Part shown: piece by piece, positions 24,403 to 38,149 of the stretch
Numbering within the stretch: position 1 is the stretch's first letter
Layout: each line of letters opens with the position of its first letter
Assembly (NCBI GenBank): GCA_030407085.1
Contig: CM059582.1
Location: forward strand, 28,223,001 to 28,287,000
Reading direction: 5' to 3'
Length of the DNA stretch: 64,000 bases
Source: Trichopria drosophilae
Lineage: Eukaryota > Arthropoda > Insecta > Hymenoptera > Diapriidae
Program-made: the position numbers and the translations under genes
Notes under the pieces: generated by a model
Told to the model about the DNA's origin: nothing
What the model saw: only the letters and a program-made list of their open reading frames with translations
Databases searched by the model: none

Positions 24403-25466
24403 CAAGATTTCGAGATCAAAATTGAGTTACGAATAGGAATTCTAGTATGGCCTCAATAAGTTTGAAGAAAACTACCAAAAATTTAGAACTATTTAGTCTA
24501 ATGAATTGTATCGAGCTTTTACGTTGTTTGGATTCTATTGAGACTGTGGAAAAAGGTTTTAAGAATAAATTCTACTTGTATATCCTACTTCATTAAAACG
24601 ATCTCTAAAGGGTGTAACAATAATCTTTTTTTTTGAAAAATTCCTGGAGTAAAAAGATCTTAGAAATTATCGAGGAATATACTGGAATTTCGTCAGATTT
24701 TTTAAATTATATTGTCAAAAATGTTGTATTTAAATATTTTAACAACGTTTTAAATGTTGATGATAAATTTAAAAAAAAATCTGTATATTTTTTAAATAAT
24801 TCTAAGCAGTTTTTGTTTGCAATTTTTATAGTTTTTGAGGATAATTTCACATACTATAGTTTTAGATTTTTTTCTCGAGAACTAAAAACTTTTGAACAGA
24901 ATTGCAAAGAACCAAAAATGCTGACAATTCATGAAAGAAAATTATTAATTTTTTTTAGAATTTTTCGTTAAACGTTGTAAATACTGAATTTCTAAAAATA
25001 TGGTTTATAAAAGTGAATAAAATACAGGTTTGCTCCTCGGTGATTTTCAAAAATGTTACATCCTTAGCATTTTTTTTAAAGTTCATAGTTCTTGAGTTCT
25101 TGTGTCCATAACATTTTCAAAAAGAATGTTCACTTTGGAGGGGGGTATTTTGAGGTAATTCTAATGAACTAAGATTTCAAACTTTTTCTTAAAATTGTCC
25201 ATAGTTTTAATAGAATCTCAATAATATAACACCTGGAAAAAATTGATAAGACTAATAATTTCTTTGCTATGCATTTTTTTTATATTTCGTCAAATTTGAT
25301 GCCATATTGGAATTCCTGTTGACTAAAACTTAATTCTGAACTCGGAATCTTCAAGTACTGTTTGTTCAACTTTAATCTTGAAACGAAATATTTGACTGAA
25401 ATTTAAGTAAACAAAAATTAATTTAAGGCGTTAATGGATTAACATTTGAATAAATTATTGAGTACT
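24403..25466. other. AT-rich noncoding stretch
   Basis: The 112-codon frame at 24633-24971 is Phe/Lys/Asn-rich, as expected of AT-rich DNA, and has no domain. No other feature. Confidence 0.55.
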
Positions 25467-25685
25467 GCACGGAGAAAAAGTTCCTTGGAAATTTTATAAT
25501 TCCTAATGGTCACTTTGGGATCAACTTACAAAATGACAAAAACTGCCATTTTGTACTGATAAAATGACTATTATTTCTTAGAATTTTAACAATGAGACAG
25601 TAATATTTACAAAAAAAAAATTTAATAATTTTTAACAGAAATAATTTCACTTGGTAAATATTCCCATAAAAATGTTCTCCATGTA
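25467..25685. mobile_element. MITE-like element, about 220 bases
   Basis: gcacggagaaaaagtt at the left and aaaaatgttctccatgt at the right are imperfect inverted repeats. The AT-rich interior has palindromic aaaatgacaaaaactgccatttt-type sequence. The target duplication is unclear. Confidence 0.5.
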
Positions 25686-26997
25686 TCCATGTGCACTAAA
25701 ATTTTTTATTGTTCAGAAGCGAATTAATTATTTTTCTTTCGTGCCGTTTCAATTATGCCAATTTTGTATGCGTTTCATGATTTTGAACAAATATATACAG
25801 GCACATTAATCGTCTGTATTAGCCACATTCGCAAACAGAATGCAGCGAAATAAGAATGTAAAATTAATTATGTTTGAATAAACCTCATTCCATCGTCTTT
25901 TGTCTCACTAATTTCGAATCTGACGTCTTAATAAGAAGACGCCGACCTAATGTGGCAATTAAATTTTAATAAATAATTCCATTTGAACACAAAATGTTAA
26001 CAGTCAACAGAAAAATGAAAAATAAAATTCGTTATTACTATGACCCCAATAGCCATGAAAAAAAAGAGTTATATTACCGAAGAATAAATAAAAATATATA
26101 TCAAAATTATGCGCACATAAATCTTGCCAGTTTTAAAAAAACCAATTAATAGAAAAAAAATTGATTACTTTGTTCATACAAATTGTTTTATTAATGTGAC
26201 GATAAACCAACAAATAATTAAGTAACTTTTGTTTGGTAATATATAATTAGTAACTAAATTTTCATAAACTATTTTACTTTATTTTTGTTGCGAAGAATTT
26301 AAATTTTTACAAATTAACGTGATTCAGAAACCTACCAAAATTAATAAATTATTTAAAAATAAGGATGTGTATAAACAAAAGCAAAAAATACAAGAATACT
26401 ATTCATTGGAAGTTGTGTAAGGTGCTTAACGAAATCTCCCTTAATTGTCGATAATGAAAAAAACACCTAAAACAAAATTTATCCACTACAGGATTTTTAC
26501 AAAATTCATGTGTAAAGTTTACTAACTAATAAAAATAAATACAAGGAATATTAATTATTGACAAATGATAGTAATAAATTATTTTTTAATGAAGTTCAAA
26601 AGTTATCAACAACCGTTAATAAAGTAAAATCCTAAGATTCAAATATTAAGATGAGAAAAAATAAGAATTTCCAAACTCACGAAATGTTACTGAAAAGTGA
26701 GACAAATTTATTTTACAAAATATCTTATACTTAAAGGATAGATACCAGATGTAAATATTTTGAAATACGTTTTCAATCGCATGAAAAGTAAATTCTTAAT
26801 GTTACGATTATTTAATTAAAAAAAGGTTTTAAATATTTCACCTAGAATCTTCTGCAATATCTACTCCATTTTTATATTTTCGGATGGAAATTTCTTTTCA
26901 ATTTAATATGATGATCAAGCACTTTTCTTTAGGTAATTGTTCTTAAATATTTGCTAAATTTATGAAATTATCAAAATTACGACATGTTAACTCCGGG
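25686..26997. other. AT-rich noncoding stretch
   Basis: Nothing identified. Confidence 0.6.
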
Positions 26998-27205
26998 TGC
27001 GGGTCGAAACCCCGACAAATGAAAAAGCCGATAGGTCAAAAAAACAATTTTTAAAAATTCGAAATCGAAAAGCCGACACTTAAAAAAATAACTGTCCGCA
27101 TGTTGATGTGTTTATTTTTTAATGAGTCAGCTTTTTCACTGTTGGTTTTTCGACTTTCGGCTTTATGACTGTCGGTTTTTTATTTGTTGGTTTTTCGACC
27201 TGTAG
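26998..27205. repeat. GTCGG/CCGAC inverted-repeat element
   Basis: The left part (gggtcgaaaccccgacaa, gaaaaagccgatag, gaaaagccgaca) is mirrored by the right part (tttcggctttatgactgtcg, ttgttggtttttcgacctg). Small fold-back element. Confidence 0.6.
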
Positions 27206-28424
27206 CCAGTTTTATTAGATAGCTGTCAGATGACTATTTAATAAATATATAGAAATTATACAAAGAACTCCTGGTTTATGGCAGTCGGATAAAATTTAAT
27301 ATAAAAGTTCTGCAAATTTTGCAGAAAGTAGCATATTTTATTTATAAATATATGGAAAATTTACAATTAAATTCAAAATTGTTTCTAATTATAAGTCATT
27401 AATGAAACATTGAAAATAAATAAAATTATATAATTTAATAAAAATAAAATAAAATAACTCAAATTCGGTTCTTTGCGCTTAGACAAGGGCAAAATGGTAT
27501 AACTTTTTTTAATAGCACGTATAAACTTCAACGGCTACTGACCACGAGAAACAAAAAAAAAGGGTGCAAACGTTTCGATCTAATTACAGAACTACTACAG
27601 GGGTGGGTGTTCACGCGTGGAATGTGAGTGAGGGCGACCTGAAGGAGTGTCGTTAATTGGACGCTGGCTGTGTAGATCAGTACCGAAGTAGCGAATTGAA
27701 ACGGTTTTTCCAATTTTTTTTTTCGTAAAAAGTACCCAGTATATAGTCAACGGAGAGTTACACTTTATACGCCCCGAAGTAACTTTTAATGAATGTCGTT
27801 TTGAATAGATGGAACGCGCAAGTTGCTACTCCCGATGCAGTCCAGAGCACGAAAAATAAAAATTCGATAAGCCATTGAAAAGTCGTAATTACCGATTGGT
27901 GCAATCCACTTCGAACACGATTTCGGCACACAATGAACTTTATTTTAATATCTTTGAAAAGATTCGAAAGTTTGAAATTCAAACTTAGTCGTCAAATGGA
28001 AAAAAGTCGAATAATGCATTTCAAAAAAATCCTTTGTAATTCTTACTACTTTTCAACTAGTATGTGTATAAGAAGTCCTTAACTGTATAAAATACATATA
28101 TTGTTCAGTTAGTGGAATAATTGTAGGAGTGAATGTTACTGAGTGTTATCAAATATTAAGATTTAAGTACATATTTGAGTAAATTTCACTACTTATCTTT
28201 AACTTGAATAGAAATAGTTAGATTAACTACAGCAGAATTTTTCTAACGAAAACAAGTAGTTCTTGTTACTGCTTTCATCGATGTGCATCTCGTAACTGTT
28301 TTGGTTGCTGCGATGACTTCCGGTTTATTTAATAATTAGTAGAAATAGGTTCTACTAGGCCGAATATAGCTCATAGATACTGCGACTCATTAATGTATTC
28401 GATATCACTGGTTGATTATCCAAA
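27206..28424. other. Noncoding stretch
   Basis: A slightly GC-richer patch at 27530-27970 has minus-strand frames with no domain. Otherwise AT-rich. Confidence 0.5.
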
Positions 28425-29290
28425 TACAGTTCAGTTACAATTCAGTTACAATTGAATTTCAATTGCCGTTACAGTTAGGTTTCAGTTACAATTCAGTTTC
28501 ACTTACAGTTCAATTTCAATTCCAGTCCAGTTACATTTCAGTTACAGTTCAATCACTGTTCAGTTAAAGATCAGTTACAGTTCACTTACAGTTCAGTTAC
28601 AGTTCAGTTACAGTTCAGTTACAGTTCAGTTACAGTTCAATCACAGTGCAGTTACAGATCAGTTACAGTTCAGTTACAGTTCAGTTGCAGTTCAATTATA
28701 GTCCAGTTACAGTTGAGTTACAGTTGAGTTATAGTTCAATTATAGTTCAGTAACAGTTCAGTTTCAATTCAGTTTCAGATATAGTTCAAATACAGTTCAG
28801 TTTCACTTACAGTTCAATTTCAGTTACAGTTCAGTGACAGTTAGAGTTGCAGTTAGAGTTGCAGTTAGAGTTGCAGTTGCAGTGCAAATCCAGTTGGAAT
28901 TCAGTTACAGTTCAGTCACACTTCAGTTACATCTCAGTTACAGTTTAGTTACAATTCAGTTAGAGTTCAGTTTGAGTTACAGAACAGTTTCCGTTATAGT
29001 TCAGTTTCGGTTACAGTTACGGTTCAGGTACAGTTCAGTTTCGGTTACAGTTACGATTCAGGTACAATTCAGTTTCAGTTAGAATTCAGTTTCGCTTACA
29101 GTTCAGTTTCAGTTGCAGTTCAGTTACAGTTACAGTTCAGTTTCAGTAACAGTAACGGTTCAGGTACAGTTCAGTTTCAATTACATTTCAGTTTTTGTTA
29201 CCGTTCAGTTTCAGTTACAGTATAGTTTCTGTTACATTTCAGTTTCAGTTACAGTTCAGTTTCTGTTACAGTTTCGTTTCAGATATAGTT
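28425..29290 (+). repeat. CAGTTACAGTT minisatellite, about 865 bases
   Basis: Degenerate tandem array of an approximately 11-12-base unit (ttcagttacag and variants ttcagtttcag, ttcaattacag, cagttagagttg). The first half is most regular at 28560-28640. The second half shifts to cagtttcagttacag types. Open frames through the array (28834-29082, 29113-29319) are repeat translations and not genes. Confidence 0.95.
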
Positions 29291-29639
29291 TCTTCAATTT
29301 TCATATAAAAGGGACGTAATCACCATTTCACTAACAACCATTAAAAAATTGGGATACTGTATAGTATGTTTAACATTTTTCCGAGCTTTTTTTATAGTAC
29401 AGACACGTTCTTTTACTCGTTCCATATTATTACGAATATGGAATTTCCGCCAGAATTAAAAGATACCTAAGAAAAATTTATACTTTCGATATTAATCCCA
29501 ATAACAAAAAGTATTGATATCGATTTCGTGTGCATTAATTCAAGAGTCATATGTTTAATATAGATCAACAAATGTAGAATTTATTTTGTATATTAAAAAG
29601 ACCTCGAAGTATTTATATTTGTTTCCCTAAAGCGTAAAT
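29291..29639. other. AT-rich noncoding stretch
   Basis: Nothing identified. Confidence 0.6.
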
Positions 29640-30180
29640 TCGTCGGAAAAATGTTGAAAATGCAATATAAGCTCGCGCGATTTATCGAAAGCTCAGGACG
29701 AGGCGGGCATTTTCGAAGTGTGTGCTGCATATAGGCCGTTTCGAATTCCCCGTCTATTTACTGAAGAATATTTTCCTTCGTCGCTTTGGCCACCGATGAT
29801 TCTATATTATTATATATATATACACGCAGCCCTGCATATATATATATTCACATTATACGTAAGGTATATAATGCTTTTGCAGAAACGGATATTGCGGCGG
29901 GTCTTCGCGTATACTGCGGCGTTCCCTTTTGTCCGCGATAATAAGAAGAGCACTCGGATCTCCGTCCTGGGAAATGGAAATGAAAAGTCTAATAAGACGA
30001 CGGTGTCTGCTGATCGGAGCATCGTCTCCGAGGCGATCAGCTGGTCAATTTTTCTTTATCGCTTCTTCTTTTAATACGACAAAACTGTCCGAAGAAAATT
30101 GCTGTCGAAATTATTTATCGGAAAAATCTCTGGATTTTCCTCTTCCTGCACTTTCGGTCGGCTCATTGTAGTCGATCAAT
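29640..30180. other. GC-richer island without a supported gene
   Basis: Three overlapping frames on both strands are open, a sign of composition rather than coding. It includes a (TA)n run near 29810-29850. Candidate regulatory DNA. Confidence 0.35.
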
Positions 30181-32199
30181 CTGTCATCTTTTTTCTTCCA
30201 TTTATAAAGTAGTTTAATGTTGCATTCTTCAGAAATGTATGCGGAAACAAATTTAGTTGCAGCTGCGAAATTAAAGAAATAGCTGCTAAGGACCTAAAAC
30301 AAATGCGTTTAGCAAATATTTTCAGGCAAATTTCTTAACAGCATTAGCAGTCTACCAATTTTTATGAATTAATAAATAACCACGGAATAATAAATAATAA
30401 ATTCTTACATTAAATGCGAAAAAAACGCTAGCAGAGTCTTTTTTGAAATTATAAAAAAGATATATGTAAATAAATTTCATCGACAACACAACTCCATTTA
30501 TCTCTCCTGCCAATCACGGCTTACGCAGTCATAGAAACGAATTCAGGCATTACTTACGAACGATTTGCTTTGCAACACATATACGACAATTTATTTTTAA
30601 AAAAAGGATTTATTTTCACGTCTCGTTACATACGTATGGGATTGAAAATCGTCGATATTTGATCCCACCAGGAGATTTTCATCCCTTACGGTATTTTGAA
30701 CGTTTTTTTAAAGCTGAAGTATCTCAATTATTATTGATTTATAGGCATAGTTCATTTTTCAAAGTTTTTAAAATAATTTTAATAGTACTGATACCACAGC
30801 TAGAAGCTATTTTACTGACTTACTTGGCGATTGTTTAAACATTGATATCCCAGAGCAATTCGATTAATTAAATGTAGATAACAGTGTAATAAGTACGCTA
30901 CTACGTTTTAAAATATAACGTATAAAGTTAACACCGTCCTTAAATATTCACAAAAACTCAGTACTACTTAAAAAAAAATAAAGAAGGTTGTCTGTAATGG
31001 AATTATGTACAATATGAGTTAAAAACAACGCAGAAATGAAAAAACAATAAATAAATAGATACACAACTTCAGTAAACAGTGTACATAAATAAATTTTAAT
31101 TCAAGTATAGTAAATTGATCACTCAAAAAATAAAAACACTGAAAAAAATAGGCGTAATTGAAATATAATGTACATATACATTTCGCTCTATTAAATAGAA
31201 TACCGAAAAGGACGCGGACATTACATGCAAGATGTTTTCAAGCTTTTCCTAGCCGAATAACCTAAATACAGTTACGTATGTACTTTTTCATTAAAGAGCA
31301 CTGAATTCTGTTCAAATGAAAAAAAAATTGTTTTCCTACGATAAAAATTGACGAAGTTATGGTCAGTTACATTTTGGACGCAGTAGGCCCCTGAAGCATA
31401 TGTGTCTTCGTGCTATTTGGGGGCCTTCTTTTTCAACATCTCTTTTTAAAGCTATTTTTAATACATTAAACCTTTTCATCTCATGTTTTTCTCAATTTCA
31501 TCACTTTCCTCATAAGTTATAATAATTTTCTGTAATTTTTTGATCTTCCAATTGATCTTCCAATTGACTGGCCAAAGTGTTAAAGTAAATTTTAAAAAAT
31601 TTAATAAGATTTTTTACCAAGATAATTAATGAATAATTAAAAATAAATATTTTCACAAGAAAGCCCGTGAAAAAATCTACAAAATCTATATTTAAAAAAA
31701 TTTGTTCTAACTACCCGAGGTAACGAAAAGTTGACGAAAACGGCCTTATTACAAATCTCAAAAAATGAAAAAGTACTCTAAAAATTTGTTATGAGGAATA
31801 AAAATGAAATCGAGATTTTTTAATATAATTATTTATAATATTCCTTCTTATCGTCCTGTTACCGTCCTCAGGTCCTGCGTTCCTGAGGATATTCTGAGGA
31901 TACATGTGTTGTATGGGTTATCAGAAATACATTCGAGGTGTTGCAGGTGTTGACTAGTTCGAAAAGTACTCAATTATATCTAAGTTTACACCTACTTTAG
32001 GTAACCCATATTTTATATTTGAGCACATAAAGATAGCATGAAAAGTGCATAAAATTACTTATGAAAAACAGACACTAAAAGTACTTTACAAATATACTAT
32101 TTTTTCTGCAATACTTCACATTAAAAAGGAGCTAATATGCTTTTTTTCAATTCATTATGGAAACACAAAATAAACCACAATTTTTTTTTCAAAATACAC
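30181..32199. other. Mostly AT-rich noncoding stretch
   Basis: One small hairpin, aggcccc ... gggggcct at 31385-31426. Otherwise nothing identified. Confidence 0.55.
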
Positions 32200-33640
32200 T
32201 TTACAGCAATGATCCCATCCAAAATCCGTTAAACAACAATTAAGTTCCGTGTTTAGCGAAGCAATAACGTCAAGGGAATTTTCTGCGATGATCGCTCTTT
32301 CATATACTCCTTTTGTCCGAAACGTCAAAGACCAGGAAGAAGAATACGGTGCGCGAGATAGAGGGAAATGGAAAATCGGAGAAAATGCGGTCTTCTTTGT
32401 GAGAAAACGGAAGTTGGTTTTTTTCGACGTGCGAGAGATCCTATATTTTCGCATGTGACAATGGGCGTTTTCGTATCTTTTCGCGGAGAATTTCCCGCAT
32501 TCGACGGCCAAACGCCGCGAGGCATACAGAGTACGTCAGTCGCTGATGTCAGGTGAATTTTTCAGCTGCACTTTCCTTTGTCTCTGGCAAACAGGATTCT
32601 GATGTTTTCGAATGCGTTCCGTTTTCGCGCCTTGGGCTTTACGTGACGTGCGCCATTTTTCCTTCCATTCTACGCCTCTTTACATTCTTTAGAAACATAA
32701 CTATTGTGTTCCGAGTGAAATTTGGATTTCAGTATTCGCTTCTTGCTGCCTTTTCTTTATTTTATATTTTTTTTTTGGTATTGAATTTCTTTCAAATTTA
32801 TTTAATCTTTGCCCGTTATTTAATCTTTCACGTGGTATTGTTCCTTTTTATGTCATGCTACTGCCTTCGTACGATTTTTCCGTTTCGTATTTTCTCTCCA
32901 AAACTGGAGTTCTTCGTGATAACTTAATTTCTCGCCGCTTTTATGTCGGACGTTTTCGCCATTTACTCTCCGTCCCCTCGTATCGCAAGGCCTTTCAAAA
33001 TCCAATTTATAACAAACTTTGTTCCACATTTCACGATTTAGAAGTCTCTGTCGGGATAAAGGAGTTCTCAAACTGCGGAAAAACGATAATTCGAGTACGT
33101 CGTAAACACACGCGCATATAAAGTCTTGGTGTACAAAAGCGAGCTTGCAAGCTGCTGCGAATTAAGAGGACGGATTCGCTTCGAAAATGTGGCACCTTCC
33201 TCTTATTGAGATAAATGAAAAAAAAGAGGCCTTCTGAATTAATAATGTGATAAGACTAATCTACGTTTTTTCCTACATTTTTTCAAATTTATTTTCAACG
33301 AATGGGAAATAGTATAATAGGAAATAACAAGGTGGATGAAGTAAGATGCTTCCTTTCATTCTCACGTTCAGCTAATCAACTTTTTTCACCTTTGGTCTGG
33401 GAAATTCGATTTGCAGTTGACCATCGACAAAATAACAAAAGGGTGTCGAAAAGAGGGTTAAACGTTGTTCGAAATTAGGTCGACCAGCTCGATTACGTAT
33501 TTTCTCGAAAAAGAAAATCTAGTTCGCGTGTCGAATTCCATCAATGCGCTTTCAACGTAGCTGATTTAAACGCCGGATTATTTTTCTCGCGTACTGCGAA
33601 CCAGCAAATTCTACGTGTCTTTTTATACTTTTCTGATATT
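32200..33640. other. GC-richer island without a supported gene
   Basis: About 1.4 kb with raised CG content and seven overlapping frames of 60-124 codons on both strands. None contains a recognisable domain or consistent splice sites. It may be a regulatory region or an untranslated exon; the sequence alone does not tell. Confidence 0.4.
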
Positions 33641-35403
33641 TAAAAAAAAAATATATTCATAAATTATTAAAATAAATTGTATAGAAATTATGATATCGTC
33701 TTTAAGTAATGCTCATTTTTTTTTCAAGAAAGAAGCAATCGTACGCGAACGGTAACTTGACTTCTCGTCCTTTCAGAAAAAAAAGAACAACAAAAGGTTC
33801 AGCAAATGAAGAGGATTCGAGAATAAATTAATTACCGAGGAGCACTGCAGATATTATCCAGGGCACGGAAGGCGGCAGGAAGAATTGAATTCTTTGATAT
33901 GCATTTACATTTTTTTAATTAAATAACAATTAAGAGAATCCTTCGCGAAGGGGCGCTCGTCACTTTTTCCCTGTTCTCGTACACGTAATAAAGTGCTGGA
34001 AATTGAAATGTAATTAATTTACGGAAATCAAAGTTGAAGATTTCCAATTCGAGACGTTCGTTAAATAAATTGTAGCTGGGAGATAATGACGGTGGAAATT
34101 ATTTGAAATTTCTCACCGAGTCCGTTAAATGCCTATTCAATAAGTTTTATGCTCTTTCGATTATTATTATTATTACTTTAAACCGTTGTTGTTGGAACAT
34201 TTTCATTTGCCTGTTATATTATCTGAATACTGGACGAAAAAACGTTAAATGTAGATTAAATTACTTTTTAAAATAAAATAATTCTTATATTGATCAATTA
34301 TAGAGCTTTTCATATAACAAATTACTAAACTGATATCTTTTTATATACGAATAAAAAATATCTCCATTTTTTTCATAAATACACGATTAAAAATGGTATA
34401 TCGTTAATTTAGTTCCTGATTAATGATCGAACTCCGTGCATCGAAAACAATGCCAAAAGAAAATTAATGGCGTTTGACGTATTCTGAAAAATAGTTCTCT
34501 AAACAGAAACGAAGTTTACACGTACACATTTCGGACAGTTTTCCATTTTACTTCATATTAACAAATTTCTAGACCTTTCACGCCAATTATTGGAGTCGTT
34601 TGTAGTTAAAATCACTGCATCGAATGTTTATACAAAATTGTTTTCAAAAGTCAGAAAAAGTGACGGGAAATGAAAATGGTTCTGTAAAATCTACGCAAAT
34701 TTATTCTGGATTAAAGTAGTTCCTTTAATTCATATTTAAAAAATTATAATAACGTAATAAGTAACAGAAACAAAGAAAATATCTCGAGGGATGATACAGA
34801 AGATAATCAATGTTTTAAAATTCCAATTCTAAATATTCATAAAATTGCGGTTGAGTATTAAAAATTATTTAAAAATTTTAATTCATATTTTTAAAACCTG
34901 GGCAGAAACATGCAGTTAGAAAAACTACAATAAAGCACATAACTTTCAAAGAGAACTCATTTTGCCAAGAAAAAAAGATTCCTTGAAGAATTTTAAGAAG
35001 TCTTACTTTTGATTTCTTAAAATTCTTAAGACACCGAAAGGACATCTGAAATATATCTGTTTGTGGTTATGGTTAATTATCATTCTATAATTCCATCAGT
35101 ATATATAGAAATGGTCGTGTCAAATTTAGTACAGTTCAGGTCCAACTATACATCTTTCAGTCTACTAAATAAATAGTTAACCAAACACTGAAAATACGAT
35201 TTTATCATTGTTTGGCCCTGTTATAGAGAAAACTAATTCCTTTTTTCTGAATAAAATAGAAGAAAGTAAATAGTACCATGAATGTATTATTTCCCTTTTT
35301 TAATTTTCAACAAGACATCAATAAAAACGTTATTTTTCATTCGTTTTTTTGAAATCCAATTATAATCCTTAGTAATCAATTTCTTATAATATTTAAGGGC
35401 CAA
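33641..35403. other. Noncoding stretch
   Basis: 33.7-34.2 kb is unique-looking with moderate CG; the rest is AT-rich. No gene. Confidence 0.5.
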
Positions 35404-35668
35404 ACTCTTTAGATCTGAATGGATCGACATCTGCTAATGAAGAAAACAAAACAGTGGTCATTAATGCGATTAGTATTGATTTTTATTAATAAAAGGTGAA
35501 AAGCTACTAATTTATTACTAATTCAAAATACCACTAAACTAGAATATTCAATTCCTATTTTTAGATTAGTAGAATTTAATTAATAAATTAGTTCTTTACT
35601 ATTTTCCGGTTAAAAATAAATACTTTTCACGTTAGATTAGTGGCTTTTAGTTAATTCAGATTTGGAGA
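35404..35668. mobile_element. Palindromic MITE family, copy 3
   Basis: Left end tttagatctgaatgg and right end ttaattcagatttggag, with ctactaattt/aaattagt blocks between. Same family as 7313-7600 and 11260-11452. Confidence 0.6.
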
Positions 35669-37089
35669 AAACCAAAATTACATTGATTTTGTTCTTCTTA
35701 AAGTTTTGGAGCACATTCAAAAAGTTGTTACGATCATACAATACATATATATAATTTTCTCGAAAATTTCATTATATTTTCATGTTGTTATGTTTCAAAT
35801 TAAAAATAAACAAAATTAAACGTTTACATAATTACTTTTATTTAATATCTATTTTTAAGTTTTTTTTGTTTTATTTCATAATTTTTGTCTGCAATTGACA
35901 ACATTTGATCGTCATCTTGTACTCTTGCAAACATTTCTATACGAATACAAAATGATAGCAAGTTAGACGTAAAAGCAACGAAATTTTATTTTTCTCCTTA
36001 ACCACATTTAATAAAATGTGTAAATAATCCGTGCGTACATTATTATCGTTACCGAAATTTTGATTTACTTTGCTGCATATGTATGTATATTAAATAACTT
36101 GACCACTAGCAGGTTCTGCGTCCCTCTAGCACTAATATCGAAAACTAAATGCCTATTATCGAAAAAATACACGTTTCGTACCTAATCGTTCATAGAGTTC
36201 TAGTAACTCTAAATCTTTAATAATTAACAGGAAAAGTAAAATTTAAATATTGTTCTAATAATGAAAATATAATGAATAAAAATGAATCTAAAATAATTTA
36301 AAGACGCTACAATTTTCTTTGAAATAACGGAAGAAATATTTGCTAAGAAAATTAAATAAATTTAAGCAAAATGTTTGAAATATTAAGAGTACAATAAAAG
36401 TGAAACACTGACAACCCTCAGCAATGAAACGTAACGACAATAAATGTTTTCTTATTTGTCAATGAGAAATGATTATACGGCAAATACAAAAATATAAATC
36501 ATAATTAAGACAATTTCTTTAATATTGTGAAAAAAATATTTGGATGGCTAAATACGAAATATTATCCCCAAATCCGAATAGTACGAGATAATCCCCTTTA
36601 AGTTTACTGGATTAATACTTACGTATTGGAATTATATATTAAAATCGAGTTCTACTTTTTGATGTTCTAATCCGGAATTTCATTATGAAGTAATTAATAA
36701 ATCAGTATTAACCCACTCTCGCAGGAAGAGTCATTTTGTATTCTATCAAGCCTTTGAGATTATAATCAAATATTCAACATTAAAAATCTCTATTTGTTTT
36801 ATAAATATTTAATCAGGTGCTGTATTTTGATATTCTTATAAGACTATATTTCTACAAACTTTCTGTGAAAAAGAACTCATCCAAACTAAGTAAGTGCAGA
36901 ACAGAGAATTTTGGTTTAATGATCAATGAAACTTTAAAATACCTGCAAAATTATAAATTAAAGATTTAGACTTAATGATTCTGATGTAAATGTTTAACAA
37001 TCCAGAACATTATGTTTAAAATAACTTCGTGATATAAGTAAATTGTTTTTTTAATAAATAAATCGTCATTTCTTTCAAACTACACTGAA
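35669..37089. other. AT-rich noncoding stretch
   Basis: Nothing identified. Confidence 0.6.
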
Positions 37090-37800
37090 AAATGGAACTT
37101 ACGTTTTTTATACAGAACAAAAGCCCTCAACTTCTTACGAAATACTTTTATACTGCGCATTGTCACTTTGTAATCATTCATTAACATTTTTGAGATTATA
37201 TTCTTCAAAAAGTCGTTATACAATTTGAAAATAGTACATTACGATACAAGTGAGCGAAGTAAGAGTTTTGCGCACGAGTGAAACGGGCTACTTCACACTT
37301 ATATCGTAAGTTATTTTTGTTTCACTCCGTAAGAGAAATTTTTCGCGCACTTGTTTTCCGTGTGGAAATTGCAGGGCGCAAATAAGGCACTTCGCTCATT
37401 GAAACCAGTATGTGAAATTGAATTTCCCCCACGCAGTTGACAGAAAATCACTTTTCTATACTTGGCGTCATAATATTTGATTTTATTTATGGGAGAAGCC
37501 TCTAACCACAAACCCTCTTCCATTTTCTAAACTTATACAGTTACTTTCCATTTTTACGCACTTAAAATTGAAATAGTAGTTTTCGATACAAGTTGGAAAA
37601 ATATTTTCGAACGAATGTGAGGGTTGTGGCACGAGCCGAAGGCGAGTTTGGAAACGTTTGTCCAAAAAACATTTTTGCACATGTGCCGAAGTGTATTTTT
37701 TGTTACAAGTGTGGGTAAAATGCGAAAGAAAAATGTCACAAGTGTGAAAAATAGCATTTTGCCCACGCTGTAACAAAAAAATCGTTTTAGATACAACTGA
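37090..37800. repeat. Repeat-like block with cacgagccgaaggcgagt motif
   Basis: Contains gcgcacgagtgaaacgggc, cacgagccgaaggcgagt and several gcac/aagtgtg units in both orientations (cacatgtgccgaagtg, cacaagtgtg). The phrase recalls dispersed repeats of insect genomes. Minus-strand frames at 37311-37796 are not gene-like. Confidence 0.4.
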
Positions 37801-38149
37801 GTTCAGTTCTTATGTGAAAATTATGAGCCATGCCAAATTTCTTACGTGTGCCACACAAAATTTTCTGTTAGAAGTAAGTTAAAAATGCATTTGCAAAAAT
37901 AGAAAAATCTGTCACATGTGTAAAATATTTGCTCCATTTCATATACATGTTACAAAAAGTGCTACTTTAACATACACAATATGTAAGTTAGAGATTTAGA
38001 AGAAAAGTCTGCTGGTGAATTTAATTTTAGTTTATTACTCTTTCCACAATTTCTACAATTCCACGTTACTTAAAAAATGTACATATTAAAAATCGGTTCA
38101 TTACTAAATCGGATTAAAATTGTTTTTTTTTTACTAATACATGCAAGGA
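37801..38149. other. AT-rich noncoding stretch
   Basis: Nothing identified. Confidence 0.6.

Noticed and set aside
24633..24971. 112-codon Lys/Phe/Asn-rich frame
   Set aside because: Amino acid content is that of AT-rich noncoding DNA; no domain.
28834..29319. Two open frames giving VTVQVQF-like repetitive peptides
   Set aside because: Translation of the CAGTTACAGTT minisatellite.
31385..31426. aggcccc / gggggcct hairpin followed by T residues, looking like a terminator
   Set aside because: Intrinsic terminators are not expected here; short and without an adjacent gene.
32155..33121. Cluster of seven overlapping frames on both strands
   Set aside because: Simultaneous openness in several frames is typical of stop-poor composition; no domain or consistent gene model.
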